Below, piece after piece: positions 44,244 to 52,972 of a DNA stretch of 64,000 nt. A program made the position numbers and the translations under genes. The stretch is from CAZEPJ01 sp964514105 (lineage in GTDB: Bacteria; Desulfobacterota; Desulfocorpusculales; Desulfocorpusculum): NCBI GenBank assembly GCA_964514105.1, contig CAZEPJ010000011.1:15731-79730 (forward strand). Reading direction: 5' to 3'. Within the stretch, counting starts at the first letter, position 1. Every line of letters begins with the position of its first letter. The notes below the pieces were generated by a model. It searched no databases. It had not been told where the DNA came from and was given only the letters and a program-made list of their open reading frames with translations.

Positions 44244-45023
44244 ATGACAGACAAAGACCACCTCCAGTCCCTGGAGAAGGGGCTGAGCATACTGGAGCTG
44301 ATCTCGAGGCACGGGTCCCCCCTCAAGCTGGAGAGACTGATGCAGCTCTCGGGAATCAAGAAGACCTCCTGCTTCCGCATCCTGAAGACGCTGACCCACC
44401 TGGGGTTTCTGGCTCGCGAGCCCGAAGGGAAGGCGTACTGCCTGGGCCCCAAGATGATCTCCATCGGTCTTTCCGCTCTGGAAAACAGGGGGGTAAGGGA
44501 ACTGGCGCTTCCCTACATGAGACAGATCCGCGAGAGGACCGGGGCCACCGTGAACCTCGCCATCCTCAGCGGTGGGGATGTCATCTTCGTGGAAAGGCTG
44601 CAGTCGGCCCATATCGTGGAGACGAACCTTCGGGTGGGGTCCCGCCTCTCGGCCCACTGCTCTTCCATGGGAAAGGCCATTTTGGCCTTTGCCCCCCAAG
44701 GGGAACTGGACGATCTGCTGGGGAGGATCGACTTCCACAGGAGAACCGACAGGACGATCATCAGCCCGGCCGCATTCCGAAAGGAACTCGCCGAGGTCCG
44801 CCAAAGGGGGTTCGCGTTGAACAACGAGGAGCTGGAAACAGGGCTCTTCGCCATTGCGGCCCCGTTGCGAGACCGGAGCGGGCACGCTGTGGCGGCCATG
44901 AACATTTCATTTCCGTTGCTGCGTCATTCCAAGAAGGAGGCCATGGAGGTCTTTCGTCCCATGCTCCTGGATGCCTGCGGGGAGATCTCCTCCCTGTTGG
45001 GGTTTCGGCCCAAGGCCATGTGA
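44244..45023 (+). CDS. IclR-family transcriptional regulator
   Basis: The 259-residue protein has an N-terminal winged helix (SLEKGLSILELISRHGSPLKLERLMQLSGI split over residues 8-37; KTSCFRILKTL) and the IclR effector-binding domain (GATVNLAILSGGDVIFVERL, LSAHCSSMGKAILAF, RRTDRTIISP, AIAAPLRDRSGHAVAAMNIS). It lies inside the operon, 13 bases after the ligase alpha gene. It probably binds the operator cluster at the operon head, with the substrate or its CoA ester as effector. Confidence 0.93.
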   Translation: MTDKDHLQSLEKGLSILELISRHGSPLKLERLMQLSGIKKTSCFRILKTLTHLGFLAREPEGKAYCLGPKMISIGLSALENRGVRELALPYMRQIRERTGATVNLAILSGGDVIFVERLQSAHIVETNLRVGSRLSAHCSSMGKAILAFAPQGELDDLLGRIDFHRRTDRTIISPAAFRKELAEVRQRGFALNNEELETGLFAIAAPLRDRSGHAVAAMNISFPLLRHSKKEAMEVFRPMLLDACGEISSLLGFRPKAM

Positions 45024-45063
45024 CGCCATGGCCATCGGAAACCTTGGATCAAGGAGGAACGCC

Positions 45064-46059
45064 ATGAGGTCGATGAGAGGAACCGTCACGGGATGCCTGG
45101 CTCTGGCCCTGGCAGTGGGGATGCTGTGGTCTGTCAGCCCAGCCGGTGCAGCGTCCAAGAAACAGCTCGCCATGGGCTCCACCCAGTCCTCCTCCAGCCA
45201 CTACGCCTACTTCGTGGCCGTGGCCAAGATCATCAACACCCATGTGCCGGAGGTCAACGTCTCGGTGGTGGAGACCGGGGCCTCGGTGGACAACATCAAC
45301 CGGATCCAGAAGGGGGACCTCGATCTGGGGATGACCACCGTCCATCTCCAGTACCAGGCCTTCCACGGCATGGGAACCTGGAAAGACAAGCCCATCAAGG
45401 ACCAGTACGTTCTGTGGGTGTACCAGCCGGCTCCGCAGAACTTCGTGGTCCGCGAGGACAGCGGGGTGAAGACCATCTACGATCTGGCGGGCAAGCAGTT
45501 CAACCCGGGGATGCGTGGCTCGGCCACGGAGAAGACGGCCGAGGCCATTCTGGATGCCCTGGGCGTCGCCCCGAACTTCTACCGGGGAGGGACGGACGAT
45601 ACCGTGGCTTCCATAAAGGACAACCGGATCGTGGGGTACGTCAAGTCCGGCGCCGGTGTGAAGGCCCTGGACGCCTCCACGCTGGATATCGCCACCTTCA
45701 CTCCCATCCGACTTCTGGGATTCACCGATGAGGAGATCGCCAAGGTGCAGTCCAAGTATCCGTATCTGAGTCCCATCGCCATTCCCAGAGGCATCCACAA
45801 GGATTCGCCCGCGTACAAGACCTTCACCATGCTCATCGGGGTCGTGGCCAAGAAGGACCTCCCCGACGAACTGGTGTACAAGATGGTGAAGGCGGTTCAC
45901 GAACACTTCGGGGATCAGGTGGCAGCGTACCCGTCCATCAAGGATTCCAACTTGCCGGAGCTCACCCTGGAGACCTGCACGGTTCCCCTCCACCCGGGCG
46001 CCATCAAGTATTACAGGGAGCTGGGGCTGAAAGTTCCGGAGAACCTCATTCCCAAGTGA
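45064..46059 (+). CDS. TAXI-family TRAP solute-binding protein
   Basis: The 331-residue product has a signal peptide ending near AGAAS (residue 30) and the TAXI landmarks MGSTQSSSSHYAYFVAVAKI, VVETGASVDNINRIQKGDLDLGM, FNPGMRGSATEKTAEAIL and SIKDNRIVGYVKSG. TAXI proteins partner with fused TRAP permeases, as found directly downstream. AAGGAGG precedes the ATG. Known TAXI ligands include glutamate and 2-oxoglutarate-like diacids, consistent with a dicarboxylate pathway here. Confidence 0.93.
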   Translation: MRSMRGTVTGCLALALAVGMLWSVSPAGAASKKQLAMGSTQSSSSHYAYFVAVAKIINTHVPEVNVSVVETGASVDNINRIQKGDLDLGMTTVHLQYQAFHGMGTWKDKPIKDQYVLWVYQPAPQNFVVREDSGVKTIYDLAGKQFNPGMRGSATEKTAEAILDALGVAPNFYRGGTDDTVASIKDNRIVGYVKSGAGVKALDASTLDIATFTPIRLLGFTDEEIAKVQSKYPYLSPIAIPRGIHKDSPAYKTFTMLIGVVAKKDLPDELVYKMVKAVHEHFGDQVAAYPSIKDSNLPELTLETCTVPLHPGAIKYYRELGLKVPENLIPK

Positions 46060-46072
46060 GGAGAAAGAGACC

Positions 46073-48052
46073 ATGGCGGAGGGTCGGGGCCGGGTCGACG
46101 TGGACGACCTGATGCAGATCGAGCCGGAAAAGGTCCAGGTGAAAGACCGCGAGCAGGCCGAGGCCAGATCCCTCAAGGGGCCGATGGCGTCCGCAGCGTC
46201 TGCCATCTCCGTCGCCTTCGCGGCCTTTCAGCTCTATACCGGCGTCTTCGGAGCGTTCCCTGACCTGATCCAGCGCAGCATCCACGTCGGATTTGCCATG
46301 GTCTTGGCCTTCTTCCTTTACTCCGCTGTCAGCCGATCCCCCAAGAATCGCTTCTCGGCGATGGATCTCCTTGCCATGGTTCTGGGCCTCGTGGTCTGCA
46401 CCCATGCCGCCCTGAACTACGACCGGATCATGATGAACCCGGGTGTCTCCAGTCACTGGGACTTGATGCTCGGACTGGCGGCCACTGCGCTGGTCCTGGA
46501 GATGACGAGGCGCATCCTGAGCTGGATCCTCCCGGCCATCGCCCTTCTGACGATCCTGTATGCGTATCTGGGGCCGTACCTGCCCGATGCCATGGCCCAT
46601 CGGGGATTCCGTGTGGAGTACATCATCGAGACCCTGTACATGTCCACGGCAGGGATCTGGGGAACGGTCACGGGCGTGTCCGCGACCATCATGGCGGGTT
46701 TTCTCATCTTCGGCTCCTTCCTCTACTATACGGGAGGCGGGGAGATCTTCGTGGATCTGGCCAAGGCCATCGCCGGAAGGTCCTACGGGGGGCCGGCCAA
46801 GGTGAGCTGCATATCCAGCGCGCTGTTCGGGACCATCTCGGGGAGCGCCGTGGCCAACGTGGTGGTGGACGGCGTCTTCAACATCCCCCTCATGAAGAAG
46901 TTGGGCTACAAGCCGCAGTTCGCTGCGGCGGTGGAGGCGACCGCCTCCACCGGCGGACAGCTCATGCCTCCGGTCATGGGCGCGGGCTCTTTCATCATGG
47001 CGGAGTTTCTGGGCGTTCCCTACACGAAGGTGGCCTTGGCTGCGGCCATTCCCGCGCTGCTTTACTACCTGGGGGTGGCCTCTTCGGTTCATTTCGCGGC
47101 GAGAAAGTCCAACCTGGAGCGCCTCCCCCGGGACGTGATCCCGCCCTTGCGCAAGACCCTCCCCCGGGGCGCCTCCCTTTTCGTCCCGGTCACGCTTCTC
47201 ATCTACCTCATGATGTCCGGTCACGATCCGACCACCTCCGTTCTGTGGGCCACAGGCGCATCCGTGGCCCTCTATCTCGCAACGGCGCCCAGCGGGTCCA
47301 TGGTCGTCCCAAGAGCGAAGAATCTGGTCCTGGCCCTGGAAGCCGGGGGGAAATCCATCGTCCTGGTGGCGGCCCTGTGTGCGTGCGCCCAGATCGTCAT
47401 CGGCATGGTCAATCTCTCCGGCCTGGGGATCCGGCTGACGGAGCTGGTCCTGGGGTTGAGCGGCGGAAGCGGAACCCTGGCGCTGTTTCTCACCATGATC
47501 GTGTGTTTGATCCTGGGCATGGGGCTGCCCACCACGGCGGCATACGTTCTGGCGGCGTCCGCGGCAGCCCCTGCGCTCATCAAACTGGGGGTGGCGCCCC
47601 TGGCGGCCCATCTCTTCGTCTTTTACTTCGCCATCATGTCCGCCATCACCCCTCCGGTGTGCGCGGCCACCTTTGCGGCGGTGGCCATCGCCAGGTCCAA
47701 ATGGCTTCCCACGGGGTGGCTCGCCGTGCGCATGGGGCTGGCCGGGTTCATGGCCCCGTTTCTCTTCGTGAACGTCCCCCACCTCCTCCTCGTGGGGTCG
47801 CCGGTGGAGATCCTTTGGAACTCCCTGGTCTCGGCCCTGGGGGTGATGGCTGTGGCCGGGGTGGCCATGGGCTACTTCGGGGACCGGTGCAGGTGGTACG
47901 AATCCGTTGCTCTGGCCGTGGGCGCCTTGTGCCTCCTGAAGCCGGGTCTGCTCACGGATCTCATCGGCCTGGGGCTGGTCGGGTCCATTTATCTTTTCCA
48001 GAAAAGAAGGCATGCCGCGCTGGCCAGAAGCATGTCCTTTTCCGCCGCGTGA
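46073..48052 (+). CDS. TRAP transporter fused permease (DctQ-DctM, 4TM-12TM)
   Basis: The 659-residue membrane protein joins a small-subunit-like N-terminal part (about residues 40-180, four helices) to a DctM-like C-terminal part with GTISGSAVANVVVDGVFNIP, ASTGGQLMPPVMGAGSFIMAEF and GMGLPTTAAYVL. This fusion is the standard partner of TAXI binding proteins. It lies 13 bases after the binding-protein stop, with GAGGAGA before the ATG. Confidence 0.94.
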   Translation: MAEGRGRVDVDDLMQIEPEKVQVKDREQAEARSLKGPMASAASAISVAFAAFQLYTGVFGAFPDLIQRSIHVGFAMVLAFFLYSAVSRSPKNRFSAMDLLAMVLGLVVCTHAALNYDRIMMNPGVSSHWDLMLGLAATALVLEMTRRILSWILPAIALLTILYAYLGPYLPDAMAHRGFRVEYIIETLYMSTAGIWGTVTGVSATIMAGFLIFGSFLYYTGGGEIFVDLAKAIAGRSYGGPAKVSCISSALFGTISGSAVANVVVDGVFNIPLMKKLGYKPQFAAAVEATASTGGQLMPPVMGAGSFIMAEFLGVPYTKVALAAAIPALLYYLGVASSVHFAARKSNLERLPRDVIPPLRKTLPRGASLFVPVTLLIYLMMSGHDPTTSVLWATGASVALYLATAPSGSMVVPRAKNLVLALEAGGKSIVLVAALCACAQIVIGMVNLSGLGIRLTELVLGLSGGSGTLALFLTMIVCLILGMGLPTTAAYVLAASAAAPALIKLGVAPLAAHLFVFYFAIMSAITPPVCAATFAAVAIARSKWLPTGWLAVRMGLAGFMAPFLFVNVPHLLLVGSPVEILWNSLVSALGVMAVAGVAMGYFGDRCRWYESVALAVGALCLLKPGLLTDLIGLGLVGSIYLFQKRRHAALARSMSFSAA

Positions 48053-48064
48053 GGGAGGGGCAAG

Positions 48065-48976
48065 ATGAACCTTCCCGATTCCGTCATCATCGTCGAAGTG
48101 GGACCCCGGGACGGACTGCAGAACGAGAGCGGTTTCGTGCCCACCGATCAGAAGATCGAGCTGATCGAACGCCTCTGCAGCACGGGCCTGCGAAGGATCG
48201 AAATCACCTCCTTCGTCCACCCCAAGGCCGTTCCCCAGCTGCACGACTCAGAAGAGGTGGTCGGTCGGATCGGCAAGAGGCCGGGGATTTGCCTGTCCGC
48301 CCTGACCCCCAACGAAAAGGGACTGGAGAGGGCCCTGGCTGCTCGGGTGGAGGAAATCACCCTGTTTGTCTCCGCCTCGGAGGCCCACAACCAGAGAAAC
48401 GTGCGCATGTCCGTTGCCCAGTCCCTGGCGGGGTTTCGCACCATGGCCGAGAGAGCCCTGGCCCACGGGATGCGCATTCGGGGCTATGTGGTCACCGCTT
48501 TCGGTTGTCCGTACGAGGGGAGGATCTCCCCGGAGAAGGTGGAGTTCATCCTGGACCAATACCGGGCCCTGGGGGTTCGGGAGGTCTCCCTGGGAGATAC
48601 GACCGGTATGGCCAACCCGGTGATGGTGGGTGAGCTGATCCGACGGATCAGGCCTCGATTGGGCGGGATGGACCTGGCGCTTCATTTCCACGACACCCGC
48701 GGGGCTGCGCTGGCCAATGTGCTGGCCGGCCTTCAGGAGGGGGTGCGGATCTTCGATGGGTCCGTGGGCGGGCTGGGGGGATGCCCGTACGCAAAGGGGG
48801 CGTCGGGAAACGTGGCCACCGAAGACCTGGTGAACATGCTGGAGGAAATGGGCATCCGCACGGGGGTGGACCTCGCCAGGCTCATCGACTGCGCCCGATA
48901 CGCCCGGGAGATCGTGGGGCGGGATCTGCCGAGCCATCTTCTTGGGGCGGGGCCCATCCGCTGGGAGGGTGAGTGA
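48065..48976 (+). CDS. HMG-CoA lyase (hydroxymethylglutaryl-CoA lyase family)
   Basis: The 303-residue TIM-barrel protein has EVGPRDGLQNE (R15, D16), ITSFVHPKAVPQ, the metal-binding HFHD (207-210) and the G-loop GGLGGCPYAKGASGNVATED with the active-site C240. The last motif is nearly identical to that of human HMGCL, so the enzyme very likely cleaves HMG-CoA to acetyl-CoA and acetoacetate, or a close analogue such as citramalyl-CoA. It is the final gene of the operon and has GAGGGAGGGG upstream. Confidence 0.93.
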   Translation: MNLPDSVIIVEVGPRDGLQNESGFVPTDQKIELIERLCSTGLRRIEITSFVHPKAVPQLHDSEEVVGRIGKRPGICLSALTPNEKGLERALAARVEEITLFVSASEAHNQRNVRMSVAQSLAGFRTMAERALAHGMRIRGYVVTAFGCPYEGRISPEKVEFILDQYRALGVREVSLGDTTGMANPVMVGELIRRIRPRLGGMDLALHFHDTRGAALANVLAGLQEGVRIFDGSVGGLGGCPYAKGASGNVATEDLVNMLEEMGIRTGVDLARLIDCARYAREIVGRDLPSHLLGAGPIRWEGE

Positions 48977-49084
48977 TCCTCTCTGGCGCCTCAGGATATG
49001 GGGGGCAGACCCCGTTGGAGTGATCCAGGAGGCCAGGGGCCATCGAGCCGCCCGGCCGTGGGTCTGCTTCATCTGGGGATTTCC

Positions 49085-49452
49085 CATGCGTCACTCGGTC
49101 TTCTGTGTGGACAGAGAAGTCGAAGTGGTTCGGGCCCGCCCGGAGATGGAAGTTGCCCTCCTTGATGATGCCCCGCCGGAACTCCATGGGGAATGACCGG
49201 CCCACCTGCGCCTCAAGTCTTTCCGCTGCAGGTCGTGAAAGATGAACCGCCCTGAGGCGGCGTCGTGTCTTTGTGGATCTCCGATTCCGTCCGGTAATCG
49301 CGCCCGTTGATGATCCTTCGGCCGTCCCACTTCCCTTTGAGCTCGCCGAGGTTGCCCTGGCAGATGGGCTGTCTCGCCATGTCCCCACAGCCGGCGAACG
49401 CCGCCCACAAGAAGACCGCCACAAGAAGCCTCCCGAGGACGCCTCCCCTCAT
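49085..49452 (-). pseudogene. Frameshifted small lipoprotein
   Basis: An ATG with AGGAGA at eight bases starts a lipoprotein signal (RLLVAVFLWAAFAGCGD, lipobox AFAGC) followed by ELKGKWDGRRIINGRDYRTE. The frame then stops. The other two frames continue with plausible sequence, GRFIFHDLQRKDL and then FPMEFRRGIIKEGNFHLRAG and HFDFSVHTED. One or two small indels near 49225-49290 would explain this. It may be a pseudogene or a sequencing error in a GC-rich stretch. Confidence 0.45.
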
Positions 49453-49762
49453 CCCACAGGTCTCCTGTCTGCAATGGCCAAGACGTGTCATGGGTCCCAC
49501 TGGCGGGATGACCCTCGTCGTCTGGACCGGGGGACGGGAAGTTGACTGCGTCGTGGGGCGGTTCGGGTGTCCTTGCCGGGGGTGTTGCTTGGGCTCCTTG
49601 TGGCGCCCGACCCCGGGGCGTCCACTTCACGGGCATTGGCCCGGATGCCGAGGGCTCCGGCGGGGCGAGAGGACGTTTCACCGGGAGGTGTACTGAGGCG
49701 GCCCCGGGCGGTCAACCGCCTTTCGCAAGCCCGTCCAAGGACACGCGCAAACCCGTGACGGC
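49453..49762. other. Intergenic region without a supported gene
   Basis: About 310 bases between the lipoprotein remnant and the acyl-CoA ligase promoter. It is GC-rich on both strands; no ORF with a ribosome site and no RNA gene was recognised. Confidence 0.5.
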
Positions 49763-49792
49763 TTGCAAAGCGCCTGTCCTCCCTGATACAAC
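49763..49792 (+). promoter_or_regulatory. Promoter for the acyl-CoA ligase
   Basis: TTGCAA, 18 bases and TACAAC, ending one base before a perfect palindrome. Each box matches four of six. Confidence 0.5.
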
Positions 49793-49809
49793 ATCCCATG
49801 CCATGGGAT
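49793..49809. promoter_or_regulatory. 17-base palindromic operator candidate
   Basis: ATCCCATG and CATGGGAT flank a single C. It covers the expected transcription start and lies 28 bases before the ligase ATG. The layout parallels the operator at the PaaK-like promoter, although the sequence differs. Confidence 0.65.
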
Positions 49810-49837
49810 CAACGCTGCGGGCGGCGGGAGGGGCGGT

Positions 49838-51418
49838 ATGAACATCTGGATGACGCTGGACAAGGCGGTGAGCCTGTATCCCCGGAAGATCGGGGTGGTG
49901 GACGGGGAGGTGCGGTTCACATACGCGCAGGTGGGGGAGCGGGTGGGGGCCCTGGCCCGATTCCTTCAAGACAAAGGGATCCGCCCGGGCGAGAGGGTCG
50001 CCATCGTGGAGGTCAACAGCCACCGGTTCCTGGAGGCGTACTATGCCGCGGCGGGTCTGGGGGCCATCCTCAACCCCCTGAACTTCCGCCTCTCCCCGGG
50101 CGAGATCGCCTACATCCTCAAGGACTCCCATGCCCGATGGCTCCTGGCCAACGCCCAGTTTGCCCCCCTGGTGACCGGCGCCCTGGCGCACGGGACGCCG
50201 GTGGAGGGCGTCCTGTGGATGGGGAGCGAGCCCGGGTCGGGGGCCGGGGCCCCCCAGGCGGACTACGAGGAGGCCCTGGCCGCCCACCGGGGGGTGTTCC
50301 ACCCCGAGCCCGTCCTGGAAAGCGACGTGGCCCAGCTCTACTACACCAGCGGCACCACGGGCCGGCCCAAGGGGGTCATGCTCACCCACAAGAACGTCTG
50401 CTTTCATGCCCTGGGCACCATCGCCGAGCTCAACCTCACGGACCGGGACGTGTGGGCCCACGTGGCCGCCATGTTCCACCTGGCGGACGCCTGGGCCACC
50501 TTTGCCGTCACCTGGGTGGGGGGGCGGCACGTCATGGTCCCGCAGTTCGAGCCCGAGCGGGTTCTTGCCACCATCCAGAGGGAGCGGATCACGCTGAGCA
50601 ACCTGATCCCCACCATGCTCAACCTCATGATCAAACACCCCAACGCCGGGCATTACGACTACGGGAGTCTGCGAGTGATCCTCAGCGGCGGCGCTCCCAT
50701 CGCCCCCGAGGTGGTGCGACGGATCGTGGAGGTCTTCCGCTGCGATTACATCCAGACGTACGGCATGACCGAGACGAGCCCGTACCTCACCCTGAGCATC
50801 CTCAAGGAGCATCTGCGGGATCTTCCGCCCGAGGCGCAGATGGCCTTCAAGGCCAGGACCGGCCGTCCCTTCATGGGGGTGGACCTCAAGGTCGTTGATG
50901 AACGCGGCGAGCCCGTCCCCGCCGACGACCGCGCCGTGGGGGAGATCTGGGTGAGGGGGGACACGGTCACCCCCGGATACTGGAACCTTCCCGAGGAGAC
51001 GGCGAACGCGTTCCATCAGGGCTGGCTGAAGACCGGGGATCTGGCCGTGGTGGACGCCGAGGGGTACGTGAACATCGTGGACCGAAAAAAGGACATGATC
51101 CTCACCGGAGGGGAGAACGTGTATTCCACCGAGGTGGAGAACGTCCTGTACATGCACCCCAAGGTACTGGAGGCCGCGGCCTTCGGGGTCCCCGACGAGA
51201 AATGGGGCGAGGCGGTCAAGGCCGCCGTGGTCCTTCGACCCGGTGAGACCGCGTCCGGCGAGGAGATCATCGCCTTTTGCAAGGACCATCTGGCCCACTA
51301 CAAGTGCCCCAAGTCCGTGGACTTCATCCCCGAGCTCCCCAAGACCGGCTCGGGAAAGATCACCAAGAAGGCCCTTCGAGACCCGCACTGGGCGCAGATG
51401 ACCAAAGGGGTGCACTGA
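49838..51418 (+). CDS. AMP-forming acyl-CoA synthetase (FadD-like)
   Basis: The 526-residue ANL-superfamily enzyme contains YYTSGTTGRPKGVMLTH (P-loop), YGMTETSPYL, GWLKTGDLAVVDAEGYV, the hinge DRKKDMILTGGENVYS and the catalytic lysine in PKTGSGKITKK. It activates a fatty or other hydrophobic carboxylate through an acyl-adenylate. GGGAGGGG precedes the ATG. It is a single-gene unit with its own promoter and palindrome, followed by a small cysteine protein gene. Confidence 0.94.
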   Translation: MNIWMTLDKAVSLYPRKIGVVDGEVRFTYAQVGERVGALARFLQDKGIRPGERVAIVEVNSHRFLEAYYAAAGLGAILNPLNFRLSPGEIAYILKDSHARWLLANAQFAPLVTGALAHGTPVEGVLWMGSEPGSGAGAPQADYEEALAAHRGVFHPEPVLESDVAQLYYTSGTTGRPKGVMLTHKNVCFHALGTIAELNLTDRDVWAHVAAMFHLADAWATFAVTWVGGRHVMVPQFEPERVLATIQRERITLSNLIPTMLNLMIKHPNAGHYDYGSLRVILSGGAPIAPEVVRRIVEVFRCDYIQTYGMTETSPYLTLSILKEHLRDLPPEAQMAFKARTGRPFMGVDLKVVDERGEPVPADDRAVGEIWVRGDTVTPGYWNLPEETANAFHQGWLKTGDLAVVDAEGYVNIVDRKKDMILTGGENVYSTEVENVLYMHPKVLEAAAFGVPDEKWGEAVKAAVVLRPGETASGEEIIAFCKDHLAHYKCPKSVDFIPELPKTGSGKITKKALRDPHWAQMTKGVH

Positions 51419-51546
51419 GCGACCCCCTTTCCAAGAAAACGACCGCGGCGGGCGTTGCCGAACGCCTCGGGCCGGGAGATGCTGAAGGCAGTTGAGGCGC
51501 GGAGTTCTCGGGGCGCGATCGTCTATGCTCGATTGGGAGGTGGGTC

Positions 51547-51762
51547 ATGGCCGCCAAGCCGAAGATGCCCCACAAGGGGCATGAAGATCATCTCTGCTTC
51601 TTGGAGAACATCGGGTACCTGGAGGCACAGGAGCTTTTGGAGATGGGCGTGGATCGCAAGGAGGAGTACAAGCGTCTGGTGCGCAAGGCCGGCCGCGTAT
51701 GCACCAAGTGCGGGAGGGTCGCGGCCAAGCCAGAGAACCTGTGCGTGCCCGAGGGCCTATGA
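51547..51762 (+). CDS. Small conserved cysteine protein, function unknown
   Basis: The 71-residue protein has a charged helical N-terminus (HEDHLCFLENIGYLEAQELL) and a C-terminal CTKCGRVAAKPENLC, a possible zinc knuckle with one further Cys at about residue 17. TTGGGAGG lies five bases before the ATG. It follows the acyl-CoA ligase by 128 bases and is closed by a long hairpin. I do not recognise a characterised homologue. Confidence 0.75.
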   Translation: MAAKPKMPHKGHEDHLCFLENIGYLEAQELLEMGVDRKEEYKRLVRKAGRVCTKCGRVAAKPENLCVPEGL

Positions 51763-51773
51763 TTGATCCGTCG

Positions 51774-51811
51774 GAAGGGCCGGGGCCGCATCCGCCGCCC
51801 CCCGGCCCTTC
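51774..51811 (+). terminator. Strong hairpin after the small cysteine protein
   Basis: GAAGGGCCGGGG and CCCCGGCCCTTC form a perfect 12-pair stem with a 14-base loop, beginning 12 bases after the stop. There is no T-tract. It probably insulates the next unit. Confidence 0.65.
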
Positions 51812-51837
51812 ATCCGCCCGGGCGCGTGTTCTATAAT
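51809..51837 (+). promoter_or_regulatory. Promoter for the S58 peptidase-Liv operon
   Basis: A perfect TATAAT (51832-51837) lies 45 bases before the ATG. The -35 position at 17 bases reads TTCATC (three of six) and overlaps the right arm of the preceding hairpin. Confidence 0.55.
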
Positions 51838-51882
51838 ACCTCGCCGGAGGGGGGTGCAGGCACGGGCGGGGCAGCAGGTGAG

Positions 51883-52887
51883 ATGACAGGCCGGAAAAAC
51901 GCCATCACGGATGTCCCGGGCGTCCTGGTGGGTCACGAGACCGACGAGGCTGCGGCCTCCGGGGTGACGGTAATCCTGTGCCCCCAGGGGGCCGTGGCGG
52001 GTGTGGACGTGCGGGGAGGGGCGCCGGGCACTCGGGAGACGGACCTCCTCGAGCCGACGAACCTGGTGGAACGGGTGCAGGCCGTGGCCCTGTGCGGCGG
52101 ATCCGTATTCGGGTTGGCCGCTGTGGAAGGCGTGGTGCGCTGGCTCGAAGGGCGGGGAGAGGGCTTCCCCCTGGAGGGCGGACACGTGGCCCCCATCGTT
52201 CCGGCCGCCGTTCTGTTCGATCTGGGCCGCGGCCGAGAGTTCCGCCCCCCTGTGGACGCGGCGTGGGGGCGCCGGGCCTGCGACGCCGCCTCCGCCGGGC
52301 CGGTGGTCATGGGCTGCGTGGGCGCGGGGACCGGGGCCGTGGCCGGGGGGATAAAAGGCGGGGTGGGCACGGCCAGCGAAGTCCTGCCATGGGGGGTCAC
52401 GGTGGGGGCTCTGGCAGCGGTCAACGCCCTGGGCTTGGTCGTGGACCCCGTGAGGGGCCGACCATGGGAGATCCGGCTGGAGCTGGGCAGGGAGTTCGGG
52501 GCCCTGGGCCGCAGGCGGGTCCGGCTGCCCAGAGAAGCGCCATCGGGCCCGGTGCGAAACACCACTGTCGGGGTGGTGGCCACGGACGCCAGGCTCACCA
52601 AGGCCCAGGCCCAGAAGGTGGCCCAGATGGCCCACGACGGCCTGGCCCGGGCCGTCCGTCCGTCCCACACCCTCTTTGACGGGGATACGATTTTCTCCCT
52701 GGCAACGGGTGGACGGGAACTGCCCGAGACGGCCGGCTTCTTCGCGGCGCCCCAGGCCGCGGCCATGAACGAAGTGGGCCGGGCGGCGGCGGACTGTTTC
52801 ACCCGGGCGGTGATCCACGCGGTGCTGGCGGCACGAAGCGCGTACGGGTTTACGGCGTTCCGGGACCTGCCCGAGATGCAGGCGTGA
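51883..52887 (+). CDS. P1/S58-family L-aminopeptidase (DmpA-like), self-processing Ntn hydrolase
   Basis: The 334-residue protein opens with ITDVPGVLVGHETDEAAASGVTVILCPQGA and contains ALCGGSVFGLAA, GGIKGGVGTASEVLPWGVTVGALAAVN and GPVRNTTVGVVATDA. In the family, autocleavage occurs before the nucleophile in the last motif, here predicted between N226 and T227. Members are D- or L-aminopeptidases/amidases and beta-peptidases. No signal peptide is present. It stands at the head of a Liv-type importer, so cleavage of an imported peptide or amide is likely. Confidence 0.92.
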   Translation: MTGRKNAITDVPGVLVGHETDEAAASGVTVILCPQGAVAGVDVRGGAPGTRETDLLEPTNLVERVQAVALCGGSVFGLAAVEGVVRWLEGRGEGFPLEGGHVAPIVPAAVLFDLGRGREFRPPVDAAWGRRACDAASAGPVVMGCVGAGTGAVAGGIKGGVGTASEVLPWGVTVGALAAVNALGLVVDPVRGRPWEIRLELGREFGALGRRRVRLPREAPSGPVRNTTVGVVATDARLTKAQAQKVAQMAHDGLARAVRPSHTLFDGDTIFSLATGGRELPETAGFFAAPQAAAMNEVGRAAADCFTRAVIHAVLAARSAYGFTAFRDLPEMQA

Positions 52888-52972
52888 GGCATCACCCGGT
52901 GCGTCTTGGACGGGCGATGAATGGGGGAAGCGCGCGCGCTGGGCGCGATGCCGGGAGGCGGCGGACGGTCGC

